Below are positions 7,901 to 14,720 of a stretch of DNA of 22,306 bases, one piece after another (position 1 is the first letter of the stretch; the number at the start of each line of letters is the position of its first letter). Made by a program: the position numbers and the translations under genes. This DNA comes from Methanosarcina sp. UBA5 (lineage in GTDB: Archaea; Halobacteriota; Methanosarcinia; Methanosarcinales; Methanosarcinaceae): positions 1-22,306 of the forward strand of contig NZ_DAVG01000122.1 of the NCBI RefSeq assembly GCF_002505485.1, in the 5' to 3' direction. The notes beneath the pieces are model-generated. The model had not been told where the DNA came from. It worked only from the letters and a program-made list of their open reading frames with translations, and did not search any database.

Positions 7901-8020
7901 GTTTATCCCTGTTTTTCAAGCCGTTCAGGAATTTGTCCCTGTTTTTCAAGCTTTTTAGAACTTTATCCCTGCTTTTTAGAACTTTTAAAAGTTTATTCAT
8001 GTTTTTCAAGCTGTTTTTGA
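7901..8020. repeat. four-unit 30-bp tandem repeat over the fumarase beta stop codon
   Basis: Units begin at 7901, 7931, 7961 and 7991, each resembling GTTTATCCCTGTTTTTCAAG plus about 10 variable bases. The unit at 7991 contains the last codons and stop of fumarase beta. On the - strand the units read as QLEKHE-stop, SKKQG-stop, KLEKQGQ and RLEKQG-stop, so the repeat keeps the reading frame (30 = 10 codons) and duplicates the gene's C-terminal end. Confidence 0.85.
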
Positions 8021-8568
8021 GCTTTCTCTCTTACCTCTGCAAAAATATCCTTTTCTTTTGTGTCAATTCCTACAATAAGAGGCCCGAACTCCTCCACCCT
8101 GAGCACCCAGACAGCTTCAGGCATTCCAAGGTCAAGCCAGTGGACGGTTTTTACTTCTTTGATTAATTCTGCGGCAAGGGCTGCACATCCGCCTGTATAA
8201 GCCAGATAGACGCATCTGCTCTTTAAGGCATCAGTTACGCCTTTCATTCCTCCTTTTCCGATGATTGCCCGAACTCCGTGAGCTTTCAGAAGAGAAGGCG
8301 TCATTTTTGACATCCTGCCGCTGGTTGTTGGGCCCGCTGATATCACTTTCCAGCCGTTTTCGGTTTGTTGCATCAGGGGGCCGCAGTGATAAATTACAGC
8401 ACCTTCCAGGGAAAAAGGAAGCTCCTCTTTCTTTTCTCCCATCTCGAGAATTCTGGCATGAGCTTCGTCCCGGGCTGTCAGGATTTCTCCTGAGATATAG
8501 ACAATATCTCCCGCATTGAGTTTCTCTATATCTTCTTTCTTCAGCGGAGTTTGCAGGTGATATTCCAT
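7993..8568 (-). CDS. fumarate hydratase class I, beta (C-terminal) subunit
   Basis: Second subunit of an oxygen-sensitive iron-sulfur fumarase (or tartrate-dehydratase-type hydro-lyase) that interconverts fumarate and malate. The 191 residues match the FumA C-terminal half: LKAGDIVYISGEILTARDEAH-like N-terminus (here LNAGDIVYISGEILTARDEA), YHCGPLM near 66, PTTSGRM near 88, GKGG near 111 and AYTGGCAAL near 134. Its ATG (8568-8566) overlaps the alpha stop as TAATG, so translation is coupled. In methanogens it recycles fumarate from purine and arginine synthesis or serves a partial TCA path. The C-terminus (QLEKHE) lies in the tandem repeat at 7901-8020. Confidence 0.92.
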   Translation of the reverse strand: MEYHLQTPLKKEDIEKLNAGDIVYISGEILTARDEAHARILEMGEKKEELPFSLEGAVIYHCGPLMQQTENGWKVISAGPTTSGRMSKMTPSLLKAHGVRAIIGKGGMKGVTDALKSRCVYLAYTGGCAALAAELIKEVKTVHWLDLGMPEAVWVLRVEEFGPLIVGIDTKEKDIFAEVREKAQKQLEKHE

Positions 8569-9410
8569 TATTCATCCCTCCCAAACACAACCGAGGCATG
8601 TCGGTTCGCCCAGCACTGGATATTCACTGCAACCGGAAGGGATGCTGTGTGGCAGTGAGCAGTTTTCATGTGCACTGAAAGAGCAGTTGTGCTACCGCCA
8701 AGCCCCATACAGCCTATCCCTAGGGAGTTTACAGCCTCAAAGATTTCTCTTTCCAATCCCTCCATCGGGGCGTCAAGTGGCTCAAGCAGGGCTTCTTTTG
8801 CAAGCCTGGCTGCCGCATCAAAAGAACCCCCAATACCGACTCCTATGGTCAGAGGAGGACAGGGCATTCCTCCGGCGTTCACTATGGTTTCGAGCACGAA
8901 ATTTTTGATACTTCCGGTTTCTGTAGGGTTAAACATACGCAACGCACTCATATTTTCCGAACCTGCGCCTTTAGGAGCAGCTGTGATCTTTAATTGGTTT
9001 CCGGGAATGAGTTTCCAGTGAATATCCGGAATTCCGACCCCTGTATTGTTTCCGCTGTTCTTTCGGGTCAGGGGATCGACTGCGTTCGGCCGGAGAGGTA
9101 TTTCAGCCGTTGCAAGGACCACTGCTTCCCTGATTGCAGCCTCAAGGTCAAAACCTGGCTGAAATTCGCTCCCGATTTCCACAAAAAAGATCATAATTCC
9201 CGTGTCCTGGCACATGGGAACTCCATGCTTTTTTGCAATTTCAAGGTTCTTCAGGATTGCCTGAAGCTGGGATTTTGCAACCTGATTTTCTTCTGTGGTT
9301 TCAGCTTTCCTGAGCGCGTTCATTACATCATCAGGAAGCTCGATTTCCGCTTTTCTTAAAAGGTCTGCGATAGACCGGATAAAACTTTCACGGCTAATTT
9401 TTGTAGACAA
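8568..9410 (-). CDS. fumarate hydratase class I, alpha (N-terminal) subunit
   Basis: Catalytic iron-sulfur half of the class I fumarase; 280 residues. The three expected cluster-ligand cysteines are visible: PMCQDTG near 67, GGMPCPP near 187 and GIGCMGLGGST near 236. KNSGNNTG near 121 and PKGAGSENMS near 151 are also conserved. The start is TTG (9410-9408): GGTGATC at 9419-9413 matches the 16S tail and is correctly spaced, and no ATG fits. A TATA-like box lies at 9463-9473 on the - strand, giving a leader of roughly 30 nt. The gene is first in a two-gene operon with beta. Tartrate dehydratase is the main alternative, less likely in a methanogen. Confidence 0.93.
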   Translation of the reverse strand: MSTKISRESFIRSIADLLRKAEIELPDDVMNALRKAETTEENQVAKSQLQAILKNLEIAKKHGVPMCQDTGIMIFFVEIGSEFQPGFDLEAAIREAVVLATAEIPLRPNAVDPLTRKNSGNNTGVGIPDIHWKLIPGNQLKITAAPKGAGSENMSALRMFNPTETGSIKNFVLETIVNAGGMPCPPLTIGVGIGGSFDAAARLAKEALLEPLDAPMEGLEREIFEAVNSLGIGCMGLGGSTTALSVHMKTAHCHTASLPVAVNIQCWANRHASVVFGRDE

Positions 9411-9462
9411 AAGATCACCATTGTATAGGAGAAATGAATTCTTTAGAACAAAGGGCAGGCAT

Positions 9463-9474
9463 GAATATATATCA
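9463..9474 (-). promoter_or_regulatory. TATA box of the fumarase operon
   Basis: Read on the - strand, GATATATATTC lies about 55 bp before the TTG start. It is the best AT-box in the 480-bp gap between the fumarase and the next gene. Confidence 0.5.
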
Positions 9475-9643
9475 TGTACAGGATACGCAGTGAGCGCTTT
9501 ATGAAATAAGCTCCTTATGAGATAAGTTCCGAAGCGCTTTTTTGTTTTTAATGTTTAAATATCGAGCGCCCGGAAGTTGTGAAACTTTTAAGCTGTCTGG
9601 TATAATGGAGTTCTATCCTGAACAGTATTTTGCATTTGCATAG

Positions 9644-9865
9644 GGATTAGTCAAAAAGCAGCAGAGTAGTTTTTATAAAAATTCAGAAAACAGTAGCAGG
9701 AATAATTGTGAAAATAAACGTACATCTGCGGAAATCAGATTAAAGTATATTCGGGATTCATTGTATTTAAACAGCAAAAAGAGTAAAAACATTAAAGATG
9801 ATCTTAAAAAATTAGAGGCTTATGTGCCTCAAAGATTAAGGATTTGGATATACAATAAAGTTTGA
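9644..9865 (+). pseudogene. possible decayed helical-protein fragment
   Basis: A 73-codon stop-free frame ends at TGA 9863-9865. It is rich in Lys, Asn and Ser and ends with a helix-like stretch (DDLKKLEAYVPQRLRIWIYN). There is no ATG or Shine-Dalgarno in frame. The family is not recognised; AT-rich chance cannot be excluded. The rest of 9475-9892 shows no gene. Confidence 0.2.
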
Positions 9866-9892
9866 TCCTTATACAGAAGAGCATTTTTTAAT

Positions 9893-10147
9893 TCATACTG
9901 CAAGAACCTGATTTACAGGTTTTTTTATTTCATAAAGGCTCTGACGTGAATCGAGGAAGTAAAAGCGTTCCATCAGAATCTGTTCTTCTTTTAGCCTGTT
10001 TATTGCATATCTTACTGTGCGTGAAGGAAGTATCGTTTCACGAATTATGTCTTTCTGTGTCATCTGCCCTTTGGCTTCAAGGGTTTTAAATACCAGCTTT
10101 GCCGACGGGGGCAGTTTCTCAAGTTTTTCGTAGCTAATTTCATTCAC
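9893..10147 (-). CDS. small winged-helix DNA-binding protein
   Basis: 84 residues with a MarR/TrmB-like winged helix: helix 1 (PPSAKLVFKTLEAKG), TQKDIIRETI, recognition helix (PSRTVRYAINRLKEEQ) and wing (ILMERFYFLDSRQSLYEI). It probably acts as a dimeric transcription factor, with no ligand domain. The only in-frame start is GTG (10147-10145), without a clear Shine-Dalgarno, so the start is uncertain. It lies 282 bp downstream of another small - strand gene. A palindromic ACAATTGT at 10322-10329 upstream resembles the core of the paired palindromes at 10765-10807, so it could regulate itself and its neighbour; this is inference. Confidence 0.7.
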   Translation of the reverse strand: MNEISYEKLEKLPPSAKLVFKTLEAKGQMTQKDIIRETILPSRTVRYAINRLKEEQILMERFYFLDSRQSLYEIKKPVNQVLAV

Positions 10148-10356
10148 ATTGTTGTTTATAGATTCATTTTCAACAAAAACGATCCCTCATAGTGAATCAC
10201 CATTGTCATAGAAGAGTTCTTTGTTTTTAAACCTTTTGGCCCAAATTCCGTTTGTGTGTACAAAACGGATATTTTAGTATCTAATATTCCAAAATTAGCC
10301 CTTTTAAGAAGTAATTATTATACAATTGTGCCATCCAGTATCTCAGATGTAGAATA

Positions 10357-10395
10357 CTCGAAAAATCGAGCCTACTTTCCTTTTTAATAAGGAAA
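10357..10395 (-). terminator. two consecutive hairpins downstream of the 95-residue gene
   Basis: CTCGA/TCGAG (10357-10361 with 10366-10370, A4 loop on the + strand) and TTTCCTT/AAGGAAA (10376-10382 with 10389-10395) follow the stop of the - strand gene ending at 10430. On that strand they are hairpins with U-rich loops or flanks. They are probably 3' end structures. The stop codon also lies in one of two copies of AATTAGCTAA (10412-10421, 10428-10437). Confidence 0.4.
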
Positions 10396-10429
10396 AAGCC
10401 TGGAAACGAAAAATTAGCTAAGACAGTAA

Positions 10430-10717
10430 TTAGCTAATAACAATCAATTCAAATGTTCCATCCATACATGAGACTGCAAAGTCATGGAAGTGTTTCATAT
10501 TATCTGACATCTCTTCGTAGATTGAATGGGAAATGTATGTCTTTATATGCGGTTTTTTTACAGGATCTTTTTTAAGCTCAAGGTAAAGCTCCTTGAAAAC
10601 TTCAATTAGAGTTTTCATGTTAATACGTCTGATTATTCTAATGTGGCCTATTCCCTCCGAATCGATCATAACTCGGTAACTTTTGTTTTGCTTTAGATTT
10701 CGCTCACTTAATCCCAT
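10430..10717 (-). CDS. hypothetical protein, 95 residues
   Basis: I do not recognise this family. The protein is soluble and mixed alpha/beta: a basic N-terminus (MGLSERNLKQNKSYRVMI), a beta-like segment (GIGHIRIIRRI), an amphipathic helix (TLIEVFKELYLELKKD), then ISHSIYEEMSDNMKHFHDFA and a C-terminal beta strand (FELIVIS). There are no catalytic motifs and no membrane segment. ATG 10717 is the natural start. Two copies of TCACAATTGTGA lie 47-90 bp upstream, suggesting specific transcriptional control. Neighbours are a small winged-helix gene downstream and the nifH-like region upstream. Confidence 0.65.
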   Translation of the reverse strand: MGLSERNLKQNKSYRVMIDSEGIGHIRIIRRINMKTLIEVFKELYLELKKDPVKKPHIKTYISHSIYEEMSDNMKHFHDFAVSCMDGTFELIVIS

Positions 10718-10764
10718 TATTTCTACCGCAATGTATGATTTTCAATTTTGTATCTTCATAAACA

Positions 10765-10807
10765 TCACAATTGTGAATTTGTAATTTCTATTGTTCACAA
10801 TTGTGAA
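10765..10807. promoter_or_regulatory. paired palindromic operators TCACAATTGTGA
   Basis: Perfect 12-bp palindromes at 10765-10776 and 10795-10806; the second extends to TTCACAATTGTGAA at 10794-10807. Centres are 30 bp apart, about three helical turns, so two dimers would bind the same face of DNA. They are placed to control the gene starting at 10717. A + strand AGATATAAAAG box lies nearby at about 10822-10832, but no + strand gene follows. Confidence 0.65.
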
Positions 10808-10975
10808 TACAATTAATTCTTAAGATATAAAAGTGTTTTGTCCATATAACGAATAAATGACTAGAATTTCCGGCGGAATTATTTAAAAAAAGCAATCGTT
10901 GTTAGCAAAAAACGAATAGAAAAAGGTACAGAATGTCCCAATGCCCCGACGAAGAGTAAGTTCATAGAGTTAAAA

Positions 10976-11022
10976 ACTGTAAGTTCGAAAACTCCTGCTA
11001 TACGAGCAATTTACAACAGGAG
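10976..11022. other. gene-free stretch with a CTCCTG/CAGGAG hairpin
   Basis: The region 10718-11212 contains no gene. Besides the palindromes and the large inverted-repeat element, it holds a 6-bp GC stem, CTCCTG with CAGGAG, around a loop of roughly 20 nt. Coordinates are approximate. Confidence 0.3.
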
Positions 11023-11080
11023 CTTGGGATTTATAATTAGTTAGAAATTTATGTAAAGAGTTTGAGATACAAATTTTAGA

Positions 11081-11196
11081 CTTTGTAGAAATCTTCTGGT
11101 TGGAGAAACCTCAAATACCCGTAACTCAAGACGTGAGTTGGATCTCAATAATTGGATCTGATCCGTTTCTGTCGATTTGAAGAGATTTCTACAGAG
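11081..11196. repeat. inverted-repeat element with internal stem-loops (MITE-like or structured RNA)
   Basis: TGTAGAAATCT (11084-11094) pairs perfectly with AGATTTCTACA (11183-11193); with flanks the arms are about 16 nt with small mismatches. Enclosed are GGTT/AACC (11098-11101 with 11107-11110), AACTCA/TGAGTT (11123-11128 with 11134-11139) and GGATC/GATCC (11140-11144 with 11160-11164). It begins 17 bp beyond the nifH-like stop. It could be a folded 3' UTR or small RNA with a multi-branch junction, or a miniature transposable element of about 116 bp. Confidence 0.55.
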
Positions 11197-11212
11197 CCGA
11201 ATTTTAAGTATC

Positions 11213-12127
11213 TCATGCTTCCGAACTTATTGGCGTTCCTTCTTCAATGCTACTGCTTTTCACTTTTCCTTCATGCCCATGTTCCTGTTCACGCTCCCTG
11301 AGGAGTATATCTGACCAGCTTTCAGCCCATGTTTTGAGTTCTTCAGACTCAAGAGGCGCAGGGACATATTTCTTATTATTATTCAAAATGCCTCTTGCAA
11401 GTTCTCTATATATCTCAGCCTGCTCAGAATCAGGTGCATGTTCAACTACAGTCTGTCCTCTGAGTTCACTCCTTGTAACATCAAGTGAACGAGGTACATA
11501 CCCTGCGATTGTTGTTTTTGTCTGACGTGCAAAATCATTTATTATCTCTTTTTGAATCGGCTGGTTCATTGAATTTGCAATTATGCCACTGAACAGCGCA
11601 CCGCCATTGTTTGCATATTTTCTTATTCCTTTGAAGAGATTATTTGCTGCATAGATTGCCATGAAATCAGAGGATGCAACAGTGTAGACCTGTTCTGCAA
11701 CCCCTTCACGGATAGGAATAGAGAATCCTCCACAGACGACGTCTCCAAGCACGTCATAGATTACAACATCAGGGTTAAACTCCTCAAAGACGTGTTTTTG
11801 CCTTAAGAGTTCGATTGCAGTAATAATACCTCTGCCAGCGCATCCGACTCCAGGCTCCGGGCCTCCTGCTTCCACACAGAGAATTCCATTGAAGCCTTCA
11901 TAGACGATGTCGCTGATCTCAATTCTTTTCCCGCTTCTCATAGCATCAAGAACTGAAGGAATCGATTTGCCTCCCCTCAGATTATTTGTGGAGTCACTCT
12001 TAGGATCACAGCCAATCTGCATTACTGTAAGGCCCAGGTCCGAAAGAGCCGCTGAAAGATTTGATGAGGTAGTTGATTTACCGATACCGCCTTTTCCATA
12101 TATTGCGATGTTTCTTGCTTTTGCCAT
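11213..12127 (-). CDS. NifH-like ATP-dependent reductase (Fe protein homologue)
   Basis: Electron-donating Fe protein of a nitrogenase-like enzyme: a homodimer binding MgATP and one [4Fe-4S] cluster, delivering electrons to a D/K partner. The 304 residues show the P-loop GKGGIGKST at 11-19, DPKSDST at 41-47, and both bridging cysteines, Cys96 (GVGCAGRG) and Cys132 (VVCGGF). Arg99 corresponds to the arginine that is ADP-ribosylated in NifH. After the domain there is a C-terminal extension rich in Glu, Ser and Lys. An upstream TTG (12160) is open, but ATG 12127 has GGTG (12136-12133) at the right spacing and matches the NifH N-terminus. The partner D and K genes lie 2.7 kb away, divergently oriented, under a promoter of matching architecture. 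Nitrogenase NifH, CfbC and BchL are alternatives; the D/K pair argues for a MarH-like role. Confidence 0.9.
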   Translation of the reverse strand: MAKARNIAIYGKGGIGKSTTSSNLSAALSDLGLTVMQIGCDPKSDSTNNLRGGKSIPSVLDAMRSGKRIEISDIVYEGFNGILCVEAGGPEPGVGCAGRGIITAIELLRQKHVFEEFNPDVVIYDVLGDVVCGGFSIPIREGVAEQVYTVASSDFMAIYAANNLFKGIRKYANNGGALFSGIIANSMNQPIQKEIINDFARQTKTTIAGYVPRSLDVTRSELRGQTVVEHAPDSEQAEIYRELARGILNNNKKYVPAPLESEELKTWAESWSDILLREREQEHGHEGKVKSSSIEEGTPISSEA

Positions 12128-12159
12128 TTCATCACCATACGGGAAAACAAGCAAATACA

Positions 12160-12226
12160 ATTTATAAGCTTACACTTCAGCAATAATTGACATCGAAATT
12201 CTGTTTTTCTTAATTTTGCGGCAAAA
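12160..12226 (-). promoter_or_regulatory. nifH-like promoter: inverted repeat, second element and TATA box
   Basis: Read toward the gene: TTTTGCCGCAAAA (12226-12214, centre 12220), then ATTATTGCTGA (12187-12177), then CTTATAAAT (12168-12160). From the inverted-repeat centre to the first TATA base is 52 bp. The nifD-like promoter has the same three parts at the same distances. Confidence 0.75.
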
Positions 12227-12281
12227 ATTTCATATATTTTTCACTTAATATGTTGCTTTTTGAATAACGGATTGGATTTTT

Positions 12282-12452
12282 TCAACTTGGGAAGTTCACT
12301 GGAGCAGACTTGATACCGACAAATCGGCTAAATCTGTCACCTTCTAACTTATCCAGCACTGGTTCACTCCCGTCACGAAGAAGTTTATATTGGAGTGTTT
12401 CCCTAATACCTGTCTGGACATGTACGAGAGTAAACGCACTCTGAAGGCAGAT
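12282..12452 (-). pseudogene. possible gene remnant upstream of the nifH-like promoter
   Basis: A 56-codon stop-free frame on the - strand ends at TGA 12284-12282. It reads like protein (FTLVHVQTGIRETLQYKLL, later EGDRFSRFVGIKSAPVNF) but has no start codon; an in-frame TAA lies just before it. I do not recognise it. It may be the end of a lost gene that once preceded the nifH-like gene. The remainder of 12227-12522 shows a + strand AT box at about 12451-12462 followed by AAGGAGG, but no gene longer than a few codons. Confidence 0.25.
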
Positions 12453-12522
12453 TTATTTATATCTACTCAAGGAGGATGTGACATAAATCAAGAAATGTCT
12501 CATATCATTGGTTCAGGAAAGA

Positions 12523-13914
12523 TCAGAAATCGAATAAACTAGGTTTTTCTTCAGTAAACTTTCCCCCTTCTTCCCGTCGTTTATATTCAGCGTATAATTG
12601 TCTTACATATTTACCATTAATTACTCCGAATTTTGGGTTTTGAGCACTGCTTTCAGCTGCTGTTCTGATATTTTCAATCACAAATGGAGCTGTCTCATAT
12701 GGATTCAAGTATAAAACTAAAGCGTAGGGTTTAGAAAAAAGCAAAACACATTGGCGGAATAAAACATCACCTTCGCCTATTTGCTTTGTAATACGATCAG
12801 CCTTCATCACAATATAGGTTCCACGCTGATATTCGTAAATAACTGCATCCGCGATTTCATATCCTGAATGCAACCTTGGTTCTGTAGAAGTTAGTTTTGA
12901 GATTATCCTAATCCAACAGTCATCTTTTTTAGTCTCCATACATAATTTACAATTTTCTTTTGAAGGATGTCCACATTTTTCTTTTACTTTTACAACTTCA
13001 CCTGCTACTTCTAAAGCCTCATTAGATGAGCTAATAAATGGGAATATATCATGCAATTTAAAGAAAAAGGAGGGAGTTAACTCATTACCTGCATTACGCA
13101 GTATATCATTTTGTATATCTTGGTTACTACAGACATAGTACGCTTCTAAAATCATTGGAGAATAATGCCATAGCACACTATAAATTGAATTTAAAGTATT
13201 TAAAAAATTGTTCTGAATTTCTTCTTTAACGTCAGGTTTAATGAACTCCGGTAGCCAGTCTAATCTTGTAATTAATCTAGCCCAAACAATTATCTGACGG
13301 TCTGGAGTACCTGATGGAGATTTTATCCATTTCATTAATTCAATAGTAATTTTCTCTTTCAGAGAACTATGGTTGTCACAATTTTTTAATGCATTTAAAT
13401 ACGCCATATATTGGTGAGGACTGCATTGAGATTCTACATATTTTGGTATTTGCTGGGGAATCCAATCTTTCAAAAAAACGAAACACTCTGGTAAATTTGC
13501 TACTGCTGATGAAAGCATAAAATCTACCCATTGAGAATTTGGGCTGACTGTTGCATGTTTTAAATAATTTGTTGAATATTTTAATAGATTATCTTTCGCA
13601 GACTGATTATATGGAAAACCAACGTTAGCTATGATCTCAAATAGACTAGTCCATTCTAAAGAGTTTCTTCTCTCTTGATCTTCTTCAAAAGGATCCCTAT
13701 ACTTATAGTAATCACTTGAAGGGTCTCTTCTAAACAGGTCATTATAACCATCTATGTATGTTTCCCAACCTTCCCCAAATCTTCTAAATAGATAATATGA
13801 GTTTAAAAAAAAGTTTTTTAAATCGTATCTAGGTTCCTGTTCCTTAAAAATATATTCTGAATATTTTTCATTATGTTGTTTAATCCAATAGTCAACTAAC
13901 TTTTGGCAATCCAT
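12523..13914 (-). CDS. uncharacterised protein: helical N-terminus, Cys cluster, possible PD-(D/E)XK nuclease-like C-terminus
   Basis: 463 residues, family not recognised. Residues 1 to about 300 are alpha-helical, rich in Tyr, Trp and Phe, and look like a scaffold or sensor. A cysteine cluster (Cys314, His316, Cys322, Cys325, Cys333) could bind zinc. After it, DAVIY (Asp356), the strand YIVMK (Lys371) and a helix containing Gln388 (LFRQCVLLF) resemble the D...xxK...Q order of PD-(D/E)XK nucleases, but the central acidic residue is not in its canonical place, so catalysis is unproven. ATG 13914 is preferred to the upstream GTG-type start (13944): GGAG at 13926-13923 is 8 nt before it. That puts the start 1 nt after the nucleotidyltransferase stop (TAACATG), a tight two-gene operon. 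The DNA is more AT-rich than its neighbours, suggesting transfer. Confidence 0.6.
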   Translation of the reverse strand: MDCQKLVDYWIKQHNEKYSEYIFKEQEPRYDLKNFFLNSYYLFRRFGEGWETYIDGYNDLFRRDPSSDYYKYRDPFEEDQERRNSLEWTSLFEIIANVGFPYNQSAKDNLLKYSTNYLKHATVSPNSQWVDFMLSSAVANLPECFVFLKDWIPQQIPKYVESQCSPHQYMAYLNALKNCDNHSSLKEKITIELMKWIKSPSGTPDRQIIVWARLITRLDWLPEFIKPDVKEEIQNNFLNTLNSIYSVLWHYSPMILEAYYVCSNQDIQNDILRNAGNELTPSFFFKLHDIFPFISSSNEALEVAGEVVKVKEKCGHPSKENCKLCMETKKDDCWIRIISKLTSTEPRLHSGYEIADAVIYEYQRGTYIVMKADRITKQIGEGDVLFRQCVLLFSKPYALVLYLNPYETAPFVIENIRTAAESSAQNPKFGVINGKYVRQLYAEYKRREEGGKFTEEKPSLFDF

Positions 13915-13915
13915 G

Positions 13916-14308
13916 TTAATCTCTCCACAAAAGTGTAAAACCATTTTTTAGCGAGTCTCCCAACGCTGAATTATTTTCTTCTAAAACTGAAAGAAACCTA
14001 CTACAGGTTAATATTGATAAATCGATTTTAATTGGCATACATTTAGTATTCTCACGAAACTTTTCATATAGATGATTCATATTCCAAAATCCACATTTTT
14101 CAGTGACACATATAATATCTAAGTCACTCTCTCCAAAAGGAGAATATCTTTTTTTTGAAACTGAAGAACCATGTAGTATAAGTACCCGAGGAGAAAGAAA
14201 TTCAAGACATTGACATATATCTTCAACCTGAATGTTATCAGGTAACATATATTGATCAAATGAAACGAACTTCTTGTGATTAATTATCTTAGTATATATA
14301 GTGTCCAT
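13916..14308 (-). CDS. minimal nucleotidyltransferase (Pol-beta/MNT superfamily)
   Basis: 130 residues with the nucleotidyltransferase signature: Gly47-Ser48 (LHGSSVS), the metal-binding pair Asp62 and Asp64 (ESDLDIICV), and a third carboxylate Asp96 (PIKIDLSIL). All three catalytic acids are present, so it is probably active in transferring a nucleotide from NTP to a target. Family members include MntA antitoxins that AMPylate a partner toxin, and DNA or tRNA modifying enzymes. A TATA-like TTATAAAG at about 14331-14324 lies roughly 20 bp before the ATG, so the transcript may be leaderless. It is the first gene of a pair with the 463-residue protein, separated by 1 nt. The partner is not the HEPN protein usually seen with MntA. 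Confidence 0.8.
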   Translation of the reverse strand: MDTIYTKIINHKKFVSFDQYMLPDNIQVEDICQCLEFLSPRVLILHGSSVSKKRYSPFGESDLDIICVTEKCGFWNMNHLYEKFRENTKCMPIKIDLSILTCSRFLSVLEENNSALGDSLKNGFTLLWRD

Positions 14309-14360
14309 TTAATCATCTGTACTTTATAATCTTTACAATATTCTTCTTTTTTTCGAAGGG

Positions 14361-14379
14361 CCGCCAGGCTAGCTGGCGG
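14361..14379. other. GC-rich hairpin at the edge of the inserted module
   Basis: CCGCCAG (14361-14367) pairs perfectly with CTGGCGG (14373-14379) around a 5-nt loop in AT-rich DNA, about 55 bp upstream of the nucleotidyltransferase start. It may mark a boundary of transferred DNA or act as a terminator; unresolved. Confidence 0.45.
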
Positions 14380-14418
14380 AGGCGTTCTATATCAGCTGTG
14401 AATTAAAAATCGGTTTCT

Positions 14419-14439
14419 GGAGTTAAGTAAAACAACTCC
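14419..14439. other. GGAGTT/AACTCC hairpin
   Basis: Six perfect pairs (14419-14424 with 14434-14439) with a 9-nt loop, in the 570-bp region before the nifD-like gene. That region has no convincing gene; it also holds the inverted repeat at 14594-14609 and CAGATG/CATCTG (14662-14667 with 14677-14682). Confidence 0.35.
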
Positions 14440-14593
14440 TCTAACCTTCGAATCGAGACGTTTTTCTTCATAATCTCATCTTGTTACCTGCGATACTGGT
14501 TTTCAGTTATTATTTTCTTAAACAGCAAGCAGGCCTCTAGCCCTTGTGGCGTAGTGAGAGAAAACTGAGAAATTCCCCTCTGGCTCAGGTGTA

Positions 14594-14609
14594 GATTAAC
14601 AAGTTAATC
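14594..14609. promoter_or_regulatory. inverted repeat GATTAACAAGTTAATC
   Basis: A 7+2+7 perfect inverted repeat, better suited to protein binding than to an RNA hairpin because the loop is only AA. It lies about 190 bp before the nifD-like TATA box and is absent from the nifH-like upstream region, so it may belong to a distal regulator or another promoter. Confidence 0.4.
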
Positions 14610-14720
14610 CAGAACCGGAACAAGTCCTGTTATAATCTAAGGTACTAAGTCGGATATTATTCAGATGAATCTTATGCATCTGCATCTGATTCAAAATACT
14701 AAATTATTCCTAAACTTTCT

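Noticed and set aside
7901..8020. A CRISPR array from the regular 30-bp period
   Set aside because: Units are directly adjacent with no unique spacers, and the unit is coding sequence from the end of fumarase beta.
11081..11196. A tRNA or a C/D or H/ACA guide RNA in the inverted-repeat element
   Set aside because: There is no T-arm GTTC motif, no acceptor/D-arm layout and no C, D or properly placed ACA box.
12128..12160. The upstream TTG as start of the nifH-like protein
   Set aside because: It overlaps the TATA box, and ATG 12127 has GGTG at correct spacing and matches the family N-terminus.
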